From an uncultured Rikenellaceae bacterium (GTDB taxonomy: Bacteria > Bacteroidota > Bacteroidia > Bacteroidales > Rikenellaceae), in contig CAMRVW010000046.1 in the NCBI GenBank assembly GCA_947054185.1, positions 1-13,686 on the forward strand: 13,686 nt of DNA. Direction: 5' to 3'. Below the pieces are notes generated by a model. That model saw nothing but the letters and a program-made list of their open reading frames with translations. It did no database searches and was not told where the DNA came from. A program made the position numbers and the translations under genes. This document shows, piece by piece, positions 7,447-13,686 of the stretch; within the stretch, counting starts at the first letter, position 1; every line of letters starts with the position of its first letter.

Positions 7447-7591
7447 ATGTTCGCTATCTCCCGTCATGTCGGTATTCGTCACGGCTTTACGCGCGTTGTT
7501 TGTCTTACGGCCGTTCCGTTACGACGCGTCGCTGTTCGTCGTCGGGTGCGACGGGCTTATCGGCGGCGGCTTGGCAGGAGAGCGTCGGCGC

Positions 7592-9511
7592 TTATATGCG
7601 GTGTACGGCGGCGTGCTCCGACTCGTAATAACGTATGAAAGCCTCGTTTACGAGCCGTGTGCCGCCGGGGGTGGGGTAATCGCCCGAGAAATACCAGTCG
7701 CCGGTGTGGTCGGCGCATACGGCATGCAATGCCTCTATCGACTGGAAGATCACCTCCACAAGACAGCTTATGCCGTCGGGCGTCACCAGGCGGCTTATAG
7801 TTCGCGCTATCGTCGCATCGTCGAAAGGCTCATATACGGCTTTGACGCAGTTGACGAGCTGTATGTCGGCGACGCCCCTCTGCATGACGGCACGGCGATA
7901 GACCTGTTCGAGCGTCACCCCCGTGTCGTTCTCTTCGAGCAGCTTAACGGCCGCCCTGAAGGCCACCAGCGAGCCTATGTCGGACATGTCTATGCCGTAA
8001 AAATCGGGATAGCGTATCTGCGGCGACGACGACACGACCACCAGTTTCTTCGGATTCAATCGGGCCAGTATGCGCACGATGCTCCGGCGCAGGGTGGTGC
8101 CGCGAACGATACTGTCGTCGATCACCACCAGGTTGTCTTTCCGCGGACGCACAGAGCCGTAAATGACGTCGTACACATGGGCGGCCAGGTCGTCGCGGCA
8201 GTTGCCCTCAGCGATGAACGTGCGCAGTTTTATGTCTTTTACCGCCACCTTCTCGATGCGCACTTTGCTTTCGAGAATGGAGGCGACTGCAGCATGGTCG
8301 GCAGTGCCCGATTCGATTATCCGTCGTGTCTTTATCTCGTCGAGGCGTTTTTCGAGTGCCTGTACCATGCCGTAAAAGGCGTTTTCGGCGGTGTTGGGTA
8401 TGAATGAGAAGACGGTGTTGTCCAGATCTCCGCCTATCGCCTCCATCACCTGCGGCACCACCTCGGCTCCCAGCCCCTTGCGCTCTTTGTATATGTCGCG
8501 GTCGCTTCCGCGCGAGAAATAGATGCGCTCGAAAGAGCACGAGGCACGTTTGCGAGGTTCGAGCACCTGCACCGTAACCACCTGGCCGTCGGCCCGGGTG
8601 ATCAACGCTTCGCCGGGTTCTATTTCGCGTATATCGTCGGTGTCGAGATTCATCACCGTCTGTATCACAGGGCGTTCCGATGCCGTGACGACCATCTCTT
8701 CGCCGACATGGTAAAAGGCGGGACGTATGCCCCATGGGTCGCGTAAGACGAATGTCTCGCCGCTTCCGGTCATGCCGCATATAACGAAACCGCCGTCCCA
8801 CATACGCGCACAAGGCGCTATCACCCGTTCTATGCGTAAGTTGCGTTCTATCTGTCCGATAAGCTCGCGTTCGTCTGGAAACCGTCCTTCTGCCAGGCGT
8901 CTGAGCCTCTCTATCTCGAGGTCGAGTTCATGCCCCACCTGTTCGAGCAACAGAGTGGTGTCGGAGGTGCTGCGGGGGTGTTGTCCGCGTTCGAGAAGGT
9001 CAGAGAACAACTCGTCTATGTTGGTCATGTTGAAATTGCCGCACAGGGCCATTGTGGCGGCACGATAGTTACTCCGTCTGAGAAACGGGTGGACGTACGT
9101 TATGCCCGAGCGGCCTGTGGTACTGTAACGTAGATGGCCCATATATATGTCGCCCACGAACGGGAGAGACATCCGTGCCGATGGGTCTGCGTCGCCGCCT
9201 TTTCCGTCGGCATGGCCGGATCGCGACTCTTTCTTCGCTTCGTCCATGCGCGCTCGTATCGCCGCGAAGACCTCGCTTATGGCGTCGGCGCCTTCGGCCC
9301 TTTGGCGAAACATGAACTCTTCGCCGGGAGATGAGGTGAGCCTGGCGCATGCGACGCCGGCCCCCTCCTGACCGCGGTTGTGTTGCTTCTCCATGAGCAG
9401 GTATAACTTGTTGAGGGCATATTTGGTCGTGCCGTATTTCTTTAAAAAATAGTCTGTCGGTTTGCGCAACCTTATCATCGCAATGCCGCACTCGTGTTTC
9501 AATTGTTCCAT
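7592..9511 (-). CDS. PurF-like class II glutamine amidotransferase/phosphoribosyltransferase
   Basis: This cytoplasmic protein has 639 residues, about 150 more than a typical PurF. Starting at the ATG at 9511 puts the nucleophile at C8 (KHEC-GIAMIR), exposed if the seven-residue leader is removed as in PurF propeptides. Other glutaminase motifs are R44-N/R-G-Q-E-G-A-G near 45-52, H126-L-R-Y-S-T-T-G, C157-G-N-F-N and D258-P-W-G-I-R-P. The phosphoribosyltransferase half has C325-S-F-E-R-I-Y-F, R430... more precisely L-R-T-F-I at 429-433, and the PRPP-loop V462-V-I-D-D-S-I-V-R-G-T-T. An extended C terminus follows to 639. The first step of purine synthesis (PRPP to phosphoribosylamine) is the family reaction, but the IPNTAEN segment (371-377) and the extra length differ from canonical PurF, so the exact reaction is uncertain. 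It follows the glnN terminator and probably has its own promoter, which I could not locate. Confidence 0.85.
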   Translation of the reverse strand: MEQLKHECGIAMIRLRKPTDYFLKKYGTTKYALNKLYLLMEKQHNRGQEGAGVACARLTSSPGEEFMFRQRAEGADAISEVFAAIRARMDEAKKESRSGHADGKGGDADPSARMSLPFVGDIYMGHLRYSTTGRSGITYVHPFLRRSNYRAATMALCGNFNMTNIDELFSDLLERGQHPRSTSDTTLLLEQVGHELDLEIERLRRLAEGRFPDERELIGQIERNLRIERVIAPCARMWDGGFVICGMTGSGETFVLRDPWGIRPAFYHVGEEMVVTASERPVIQTVMNLDTDDIREIEPGEALITRADGQVVTVQVLEPRKRASCSFERIYFSRGSDRDIYKERKGLGAEVVPQVMEAIGGDLDNTVFSFIPNTAENAFYGMVQALEKRLDEIKTRRIIESGTADHAAVASILESKVRIEKVAVKDIKLRTFIAEGNCRDDLAAHVYDVIYGSVRPRKDNLVVIDDSIVRGTTLRRSIVRILARLNPKKLVVVSSSPQIRYPDFYGIDMSDIGSLVAFRAAVKLLEENDTGVTLEQVYRRAVMQRGVADIQLVNCVKAVYEPFDDATIARTISRLVTPDGISCLVEVIFQSIEALHAVCADHTGDWYFSGDYPTPGGTRLVNEAFIRYYESEHAAVHRI

Positions 9512-9587
9512 TATGTTCGATTTTAACCCGTCGTATCGCCATCCGAGCCAACCGCATGAACCGCCGGTGGCAGAGGTGTGTAACGAT

Positions 9588-9619
9588 AAAAAAGGCTGCA
9601 AGCGTTTTGTCTTGCAGCC
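9588..9619 (-). terminator. Intrinsic terminator of glnN
   Basis: On the minus strand GGCTGCAAG (9619-9611) pairs perfectly with 9602-9594 around an 8-nt loop, followed by six T (9593-9588) and then ATCG. It begins 10 nt beyond the glnN stop codon and upstream of the PurF-like start. It therefore separates the two genes, unless readthrough occurs. Confidence 0.92.
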
Positions 9620-9628
9620 GTGAGATAT

Positions 9629-11821
9629 CTATCTTATGAAGAGCAGTTCGCGATATTTGGGAAGTGTCCACACCCTGTCGTCGACTATAAGCTCGAGTTT
9701 GTCGATATGGTGTCTTATCTGGCTCATGAGCGGGACCACCGTGTCGTGATAGGCTATGGCCTTCTCGCGCTCGCACTCTATCACGTTGGCGGCTTTGCGG
9801 GCGTCGACCAGTTTGGTCACGTTGTCGGTGATGAAGTCGACATGACCCGATATCTGGCGTATCAGCTCTATGTCGTGGCGTGACATTTGCTCGGCCTCCT
9901 CGGCAGAGAAGAGCGCCTTTATCTTATAGACGTTATCCAGGAGCACCGACTGATAGCCCGAGGCCACAGGCACTATGTGGTTCATGGTAAGGTCGCCAAG
10001 CACACGGGCCTCTATCTGTATCTTCTTGGTGTATGTCTCCCATGCCACCTCGGCGCGCGATTTGAGCTCGCGGCGGCTGAGCACTCCCGTGCGCTCGAAC
10101 ATCTCTATGCTTCCGGGGGCCACGTAACGGTCGAAGATGAGGGGTACGCTCGTCTGGCAGTCGAGTCCGCGTCGTGCAGCCTCGTCTTTCCACTCCTGGC
10201 TGTAACCGTTGCCGTCGAACCATATGGCCTTGCAGTCGACAATCAGCTTTTTGACTGCCGACACCAGAGCCACCTCTTTTGTCATGCCGCCGTCGATGAG
10301 GGCGTCGACATCGCTCTTGAAGCGGCAAAGCTGGTCGGCAACGGCGGCATTGAGCACCAGCATGGCTTCGGCGCTGTTGGCCGACGAGCCCACGGCACGA
10401 AACTCGAACCTGTTGCCGGTGAAGGCGAAAGGCGATGTGCGGTTGCGGTCGGTGTTGTCGAGCAGAAGCTCGGGTATGTTGGCCACGCCAAGCTCTAACT
10501 GCGACTTGCCGTCGAAGGTGATTATGTCGTCGGTGTCGGCCGACTCCAGGCGGGTGAGCACCTGGCTTATCTGAGAGCCCAGGAAGATGGATACGATGGC
10601 GGGAGGAGCCTCGCCGCCACCCAGACGATGTGCGTTGGTGGCCGAGCTGATGGAGGCTTTGAGCAGGCCGTTGTGCGAGTGCACGGCTTTCATGATGTTG
10701 ACAAGGAATGTGACAAAGCGCAGGTTTTCAAGAGCATTGTCACCACCCGGCGAAAGCAGGTTGACACCGGTGTCGGTGCCGAGGCTCCAGTTGTTGTGTT
10801 TGCCCGAGCCGTTGACCCCTTTGAAGGGCTTTTCGTGAAACAGCACACGAAAGCCGTGACGACGTGCCACCCTGCGCATCACCACCATCAAAAGCAGGTT
10901 GTGGTCGTTGGCAAGGTTGGTCTCCTCATATATGGGTGCCAGCTCGAACTGGTTGGGGGCCACCTCGTTATGACGTGTCCTTACAGGTATGCCCAGCTTG
11001 AGCGCCTCTATTTCAAGCTCTGTCATGAATGCCAGCACCCTCGATGGTATGGCGCCGAAATAGTGGTCTTCGAGCTGTTGGTTTTTGGCGCTGTCGTGGC
11101 CCATGAGTGTGCGGCCCGTGAGCATGAGGTCGGGACGCGCTGCCCACAACGACTCGTCGACAAGGAAATATTCCTGCTCCCAACCCAGGTATGACACCAC
11201 CTTGCTGACATCGTTGTAAAAGTAACGGCATATGTCGAGCGCGGCACGGCACACCGCATGGGTCGATTTGAGCAGGGGCGTCTTATAGTCGAGTGCATCT
11301 CCCGTGTATGATATGAACACGGTGGGTATGCAGAGGGTGTCGCCCACCACGAATGCGGGTGACGATATGTCCCAGGCCGAGTAACCGCGCGCCTCGAAGG
11401 TGTTGCGTATGCCTCCGTTGGGGAAGCTCGAGGCGTCGGTCTCCTGTTGTATCAGCATCTTGCCCGAAAACTCCTCTATGACGCCGCCACGGCCGTCATG
11501 CTCTATGAAAGCATCGTGTTTCTCGGCGGTGCCGCCCGTAAGAGGGTGAAACCAGTGGGTGTAATGGGTGGCGTTCATGTCTATGGCCCACTGACGCATG
11601 CCCTGTGCCACGCTGTCGGCGATATTGCGGTTCAACGGCAGCCCTTTGTCGATAGATTCGGTGAGGCTCTTGTAAGTACCTTTGGTCAGGTATTTCTGCA
11701 TCCTCTCTCGGTTGAAGACGTTGACTCCGAAAAGTTCGGACGGACGGTGGTCGGGGGTTTCGAGCTTGACAGGTTTGCGGCGGAAGGCCTCGGTCAGCAG
11801 TTCGAATCGCAAGATGCTCAT
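9629..11821 (-). CDS. glnN: Type III glutamine synthetase (GSIII)
   Basis: The enzyme makes glutamine from glutamate, ammonia and ATP in the cytoplasm. At 730 residues it matches the GSIII family, which is much longer than GSI (about 470). Recognisable signatures are F31-G-V-N-V-F, T85-H-Y-T-H-W-F-H-P-L-T-G, the catalytic-sheet motif G213-W-E-Q-E-Y-F-L, E286-V-A-P-N-Q-F-E-L-A-P and the nucleotide-binding K331-P-F-K-G-V-N-G-S-G-K-H-N-N-W-S. GSIII enzymes form dodecamers of two hexameric rings and are the main form in Bacteroidales. The start ATG at 11821 gives the expected MSILRFELL opening and is preceded by an AT-rich stretch. It lies 46 nt after lrgB with no consensus promoter in the gap, so transcription may come from lrgAB or from within lrgB. 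It ends at a strong terminator. Confidence 0.97.
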   Translation of the reverse strand: MSILRFELLTEAFRRKPVKLETPDHRPSELFGVNVFNRERMQKYLTKGTYKSLTESIDKGLPLNRNIADSVAQGMRQWAIDMNATHYTHWFHPLTGGTAEKHDAFIEHDGRGGVIEEFSGKMLIQQETDASSFPNGGIRNTFEARGYSAWDISSPAFVVGDTLCIPTVFISYTGDALDYKTPLLKSTHAVCRAALDICRYFYNDVSKVVSYLGWEQEYFLVDESLWAARPDLMLTGRTLMGHDSAKNQQLEDHYFGAIPSRVLAFMTELEIEALKLGIPVRTRHNEVAPNQFELAPIYEETNLANDHNLLLMVVMRRVARRHGFRVLFHEKPFKGVNGSGKHNNWSLGTDTGVNLLSPGGDNALENLRFVTFLVNIMKAVHSHNGLLKASISSATNAHRLGGGEAPPAIVSIFLGSQISQVLTRLESADTDDIITFDGKSQLELGVANIPELLLDNTDRNRTSPFAFTGNRFEFRAVGSSANSAEAMLVLNAAVADQLCRFKSDVDALIDGGMTKEVALVSAVKKLIVDCKAIWFDGNGYSQEWKDEAARRGLDCQTSVPLIFDRYVAPGSIEMFERTGVLSRRELKSRAEVAWETYTKKIQIEARVLGDLTMNHIVPVASGYQSVLLDNVYKIKALFSAEEAEQMSRHDIELIRQISGHVDFITDNVTKLVDARKAANVIECEREKAIAYHDTVVPLMSQIRHHIDKLELIVDDRVWTLPKYRELLFIR

Positions 11822-11855
11822 ATTCTATTTATTTTAAGTTTTATTTCATACTTCG

Positions 11856-11878
11856 TCGGGCTGTCATTTACAGCCCGA
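11856..11878 (-). other. Hairpin enclosing the lrgB stop codon
   Basis: TCGGGCTGT (11856-11864) pairs perfectly with ACAGCCCGA (11870-11878) around a 5-nt loop; the lrgB TAA at 11868-11870 lies in the loop/stem boundary. No T-tract follows in the transcribed direction (next bases ACGAAGTATG), so it is not a standard terminator. It could be a 3'-end stabiliser or processing site between lrgAB and glnN. Confidence 0.45.
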
Positions 11879-12572
11879 AATAGGTCATCACCACCGATAC
11901 CAACGGTATGGCAAAGGTGGTCATGACTCCCATTATGCCTATGGCCAGCCCGCTGATGGCGCCTTCGACGGCGCCCATCTTCATGGCGGCAGCAGTGCCC
12001 ACGCCGTGTGCCGAGGCTCCGAAAGCAAGACCGCGTGCCACGGGCGACGATATGCGGAACACGCGAAACAGCCACGGCGCCGCCACCGCACCGAAGATGC
12101 CGCATATAACCACGGCCATGGAGGTGAGCGAGGCGATGCCTCCCGAGCGTTCGGCCAGCTGTATGGCTATGGGCGTGGTGACCGACTTGGGCTGCATGGA
12201 GGCCACCACGGCCTGGTCGGCACCAGTGAGACGCAGTATCGCAATAACGCTCACCACACCCACGACGCTGCCCACGAAGGTGGACACCAGTATAGAGGTG
12301 GCGTTCTCTTTGATGTGTTCGACCTGCTCATAGAGCACGTATCCTAACGACACCACGGTGGGACCAAGCATGAACGATATCATCTCGGTCGACTCTTTAT
12401 AGGTCTGATACGGCACGTCTGTGAGTTTGAGAAGCGTTATCAGCACCACCATCGATACGATGAGCGGATGGAGCACACCAAGGTGCAACTTGGAAAAAAG
12501 CCACACCGACCCTAAATAGACGGCAATGGTCATGGTGAGCCAAAAGAGATGCGAACCGATAAATGTCTCCAT
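11868..12572 (-). CDS. lrgB: LrgB/CidB-family membrane protein
   Basis: This 234-residue polytopic inner-membrane protein has the usual LrgB length and several hydrophobic segments. The family signatures P128-K-S-V-T-T-P-I-A and the glycine-rich G185-A-S-A-H-G-V-G-T-A are both clear. LrgAB was named as an antiholin-like pair modulating murein hydrolase activity in staphylococci. Homologues in other organisms transport pyruvate or glycolate-type metabolites, so the role here is open. The ATG at 12572 overlaps the lrgA stop as TGATG, which supports coupled translation; a GTG at 12575 is the only alternative. It is the second gene of the pair and is followed by glnN 46 nt later. Confidence 0.92.
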   Translation of the reverse strand: METFIGSHLFWLTMTIAVYLGSVWLFSKLHLGVLHPLIVSMVVLITLLKLTDVPYQTYKESTEMISFMLGPTVVSLGYVLYEQVEHIKENATSILVSTFVGSVVGVVSVIAILRLTGADQAVVASMQPKSVTTPIAIQLAERSGGIASLTSMAVVICGIFGAVAAPWLFRVFRISSPVARGLAFGASAHGVGTAAAMKMGAVEGAISGLAIGIMGVMTTFAIPLVSVVMTYFGL

Positions 12573-12937
12573 CACATATCCTCCCCTTTTTTTCGTGTGA
12601 AATGTCTTATGCCTATCTTTTGTTGCAGCAGACCCACTGTGGCTATAACTATTATGGTGCTTAAGGTTGAGGCCAGGACAATGCCTAAAGCATTGCGCGA
12701 TATGAGGTCTAACGAGGCCACAACGCCGACGGCCGGCGGCAGGAAAAAGATAACCATATTGGCAATAAGCGCTTTGGCAACGGTGTCGACACTCCCGGGC
12801 TTGACAATCTTGAAAGACAGGGCTCCGAACAATAGCAGCATGCCTATGACACTTCCGGGGATGAAGTCGCCTGAAAGGATGGCGACACCCTCGCCCATGA
12901 GGTAAAAAACAAGAATTACGAGCGTCTTATTAAGCAT
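12572..12937 (-). CDS. lrgA: LrgA/CidA-family holin-like membrane protein
   Basis: This 121-residue protein has about four hydrophobic segments (roughly 4-20, 26-46, 55-80 and 86-108) and a basic tail (R-H-F-T-R-K-K). The motif I26-P-G-S-V-I-G-M-L-L-L-F is the LrgA/CidA family hallmark. The ATG at 12937 is chosen because it opens directly before the first membrane segment, as in the family; the upstream in-frame start at 12982 would add 15 hydrophilic residues of leader. It is co-transcribed with lrgB from the promoter near 13056, with a leader of about 110 nt. No LytSR-type regulator gene is in the window. Confidence 0.92.
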   Translation of the reverse strand: MLNKTLVILVFYLMGEGVAILSGDFIPGSVIGMLLLFGALSFKIVKPGSVDTVAKALIANMVIFFLPPAVGVVASLDLISRNALGIVLASTLSTIIVIATVGLLQQKIGIRHFTRKKGEDM

Positions 12938-12996
12938 TGTCTTACGACCTTGGTTTGTGTGTACCCGGCCTTTGGCTTGCATGCCCGGCTTATAAG

Positions 12997-13010
12997 ACCG
13001 TAAACCGTAA
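12997..13010. repeat. Tandem 7-bp direct repeat in the lrgAB leader
   Basis: ACCGTAA occurs twice head to tail (12997-13003, 13004-13010), reading TTACGGT twice in the transcribed strand, about 40 nt after the predicted transcription start. Some LytTR-type regulators bind short direct repeats, but the location downstream of the promoter and the short length make this a weak candidate. Confidence 0.25.
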
Positions 13011-13055
13011 GCATGTTGTCGGGATGCCTTGTCGGTAAAGACCGGTTTTCGGATG

Positions 13056-13063
13056 CAAAGATA
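13056..13063 (-). promoter_or_regulatory. -7 element of lrgAB
   Basis: TATCTTTG on the minus strand is a full match to TAnnTTTG, preceded by an AT-rich tract (about 13064-13100). No exact TTTG lies at the -33 position; ATCG is at the expected spacing. The start would be near 13050, about 110 nt before the lrgA ATG. Confidence 0.6.
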
Positions 13064-13174
13064 ACAAGAAATAGATAAAAAACGATAAAAATAATATGAT
13101 ACTTACAGTCAGCCTTTCATTTACAGAAACAGCGGTTGTTAAGCACTGCGGTTTTGCCGGCATTGCCGTTTTTG

Positions 13175-13253
13175 CGGAGGCTGCCGTTATTTTGCTGTAA
13201 CTGCCTCCGGCGGCCCTTCCGGGGGAGGGGTCACGGAGGGGTCTCGGACCCCC
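13175..13253. repeat. GC-rich hairpin cluster
   Basis: CGGAGGC (13175-13181) pairs with GCCTCCG (13203-13209), with an inner GTTA/TAAC pairing. Next, GGAGGGGTC appears twice 11 bp apart. Then GGGGTC (13238-13243) pairs with GACCCC (13247-13252) over a 3-nt loop, followed on the plus strand by CTTTTGATATTTTTG. The last hairpin could terminate plus-strand transcription, though no plus-strand gene precedes it. The composition differs from the AT-rich lrgAB promoter beside it. Confidence 0.5.
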
Positions 13254-13290
13254 TTTTGATATTTTTGAGAGCAAAGACTAAGAGGATAAT

Positions 13291-13331
13291 TTCATAAGTG
13301 TGTTTCGACATACGTCTTACACATTTATGAA
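13291..13331. repeat. Imperfect 12-bp inverted repeat
   Basis: TTCATAAGTGTG (13291-13302) pairs with CACATTTATGAA (13320-13331) with one G-U/mismatch position, around a 17-nt loop. A competing stem ACGTCT/AGACGT (13312-13317, 13334-13339) is followed by TTTT on the plus strand, so the region could switch between two folds or act as a weak plus-strand terminator. Confidence 0.45.
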
Positions 13332-13371
13332 ACAGACGTTTTTGGCCCTGGGGTTGAATGCCTAAAGGATG

Positions 13372-13470
13372 TCAAACAGGGGCCATGAACTCTCGCGTAA
13401 AGGGTGCGGAGGCAGAGCAGACAACAATAAACAGAAACAGTGCGGTAAAATATCGGCGGGCGTTTCTCAT
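13372..13470 (-). CDS. Possible 32-residue exported or membrane peptide
   Basis: The frame starting at the ATG at 13470 encodes a basic N terminus (M-R-N-A-R-R-Y), a hydrophobic run (about residues 8-17, with V-V-C-S-A-S after it) and a short polar tail ending at TGA. This resembles a signal peptide or a single-pass micro-protein, and the Cys18 context loosely recalls a lipobox. The frame is open further upstream to 13605, but that part is proline- and serine-rich without gene-like character. A GC-rich hairpin sits 9 nt before the ATG. It may equally be a remnant of a decayed gene or a chance ORF. Confidence 0.2.
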   Translation of the reverse strand: MRNARRYFTALFLFIVVCSASAPFTREFMAPV

Positions 13471-13479
13471 GCTGTGGTG

Positions 13480-13498
13480 GGCCGACCGCAGGTCGGCC
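13480..13498. repeat. Perfect 8-bp hairpin with 3-nt loop
   Basis: GGCCGACC (13480-13487) and GGTCGGCC (13491-13498) flank the loop GCA. No T-tract follows on either strand. It lies 9 nt upstream of the possible micro-ORF start at 13470. Confidence 0.6.
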
Positions 13499-13648
13499 TC
13501 ATGGGGTGCGGATTCGGGGTCAAGGGCATGATGGGCAGGATTTTGGCGTGAGGGAGAGCGGCGCGGAGCCTGCGGAGGGCAGGGCGTGAGAGTCATGAGC
13601 TTCACCGCCGCCCCTAATTCACTGACATATATATTACTATGCGGGAAT

Positions 13649-13681
13649 GCGGCCCTCCGTTGGGCGGAGGCTCCGGGCCGC
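13649..13681. repeat. GC-rich nested hairpin at the window edge
   Basis: GCGGCCC (13649-13655) pairs with GGGCCGC (13675-13681), and TCCG (13656-13659) pairs with CGGA (13665-13668) inside. The window ends 5 nt later, so whether a T-tract or a further repeat follows cannot be seen. Confidence 0.5.
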
Positions 13682-13686
13682 TCGGG

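Larger units (their letters stand above)
13254..13686. other. Right-end region without a convincing gene
   Basis: This stretch holds several hairpins and short frames, but no protein that I recognise. Together with the lrgAB leader and promoter (12938-13100) it makes about 750 bp without a secure gene. It may be the 5' flank of a gene beyond the window edge. Confidence 0.5.

Noticed and set aside
7522..7531. 10-bp palindrome CGACGCGTCG downstream of the PurF-like gene
   Set aside because: The sequence around it is rich in CG/CGTC words, so symmetry is expected by chance; no T-tract or promoter context supports a function.
6857..8407. 516-codon open frame on the plus strand
   Set aside because: It runs antisense through two well-supported genes and across the metal-operon promoter; the translation is His/Arg/Tyr-rich and recognisable as nothing. 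It reflects high-GC codon usage on the opposite strand.
9512..9601. Longer N terminus for the PurF-like protein from 9601
   Set aside because: It starts inside the glnN terminator and would place 37 residues before the nucleophilic cysteine; the ATG at 9511 leaves a short propeptide-like leader.
9069..9776. 235-codon minus-strand frame spanning the glnN terminator
   Set aside because: It overlaps two confident genes in another frame, runs through an intrinsic terminator and is Arg/His-rich like other shadows.
12990..13274. 94-codon minus-strand frame with a hydrophobic stretch
   Set aside because: It covers the lrgAB promoter and the GC-rich hairpin cluster, and most of it is low-complexity; the hydrophobic part comes from the AT-rich promoter tract.

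Overview
The window looks like chromosomal DNA from the Bacteroidota, most likely order Bacteroidales. Three gene starts are preceded by the TAnnTTTG -7 promoter element of that phylum, Shine-Dalgarno sequences are not evident, and the gene content fits: a type III glutamine synthetase, a long PurF-like class II amidotransferase and a periplasmic-type TPR protein. GC content is moderately high by eye; I did not compute it and cannot name a genus. No tRNA, rRNA, transposase, phage gene or CRISPR array is visible.

Layout. (1) 1-229 holds three palindromic repeat units; the last one ends in a promoter that runs almost into the start codon of a secreted TPR-repeat protein (230-2191, +). (2) 2192-2490 is a convergent intergenic gap with a G-run cluster and a strong hairpin whose T-rich side serves the minus strand. 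(3) 7339 down to 2491 (-) is a probable four-gene metal operon, in transcription order: Zn/Cd-type P1B ATPase, Fur-family regulator (ATGA overlap), Cu-type P1B ATPase and a small HMA-domain metal-binding protein. A -7 element, a 17-bp perfect palindrome and a 5' leader hairpin lie upstream, so the operon may be metal-controlled and autoregulated. (4) 9511-7592 (-) encodes a 639-residue PurF-like amidotransferase/phosphoribosyltransferase. It lies behind a textbook intrinsic terminator that ends glnN. (5) 11821-9629 (-) is glnN, glutamine synthetase III. (6) 12937-11868 (-) is lrgA-lrgB with a TGATG overlap and its own -7 element. (7) 12938-13686 is about 750 bp without a convincing gene, rich in hairpins; it contains one 32-codon ORF with a signal-peptide-like sequence.

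Functional reading: one module exports and buffers transition metals (Zn/Cd and Cu) under a Fur-type sensor. A second makes glutamine (GlnN) next to a glutamine-consuming enzyme. LrgAB, a membrane pair related to the holin-like/metabolite transport family, sits just upstream of glnN. Most of the window is ordinary core genome. The points that deserve attention are the mixed-metal operon with its palindrome, the promoter that seems to have formed inside a repeat copy, the divergent PurF-like enzyme and the hairpin-rich right end. I do not see a clearly new defence or mobile system.
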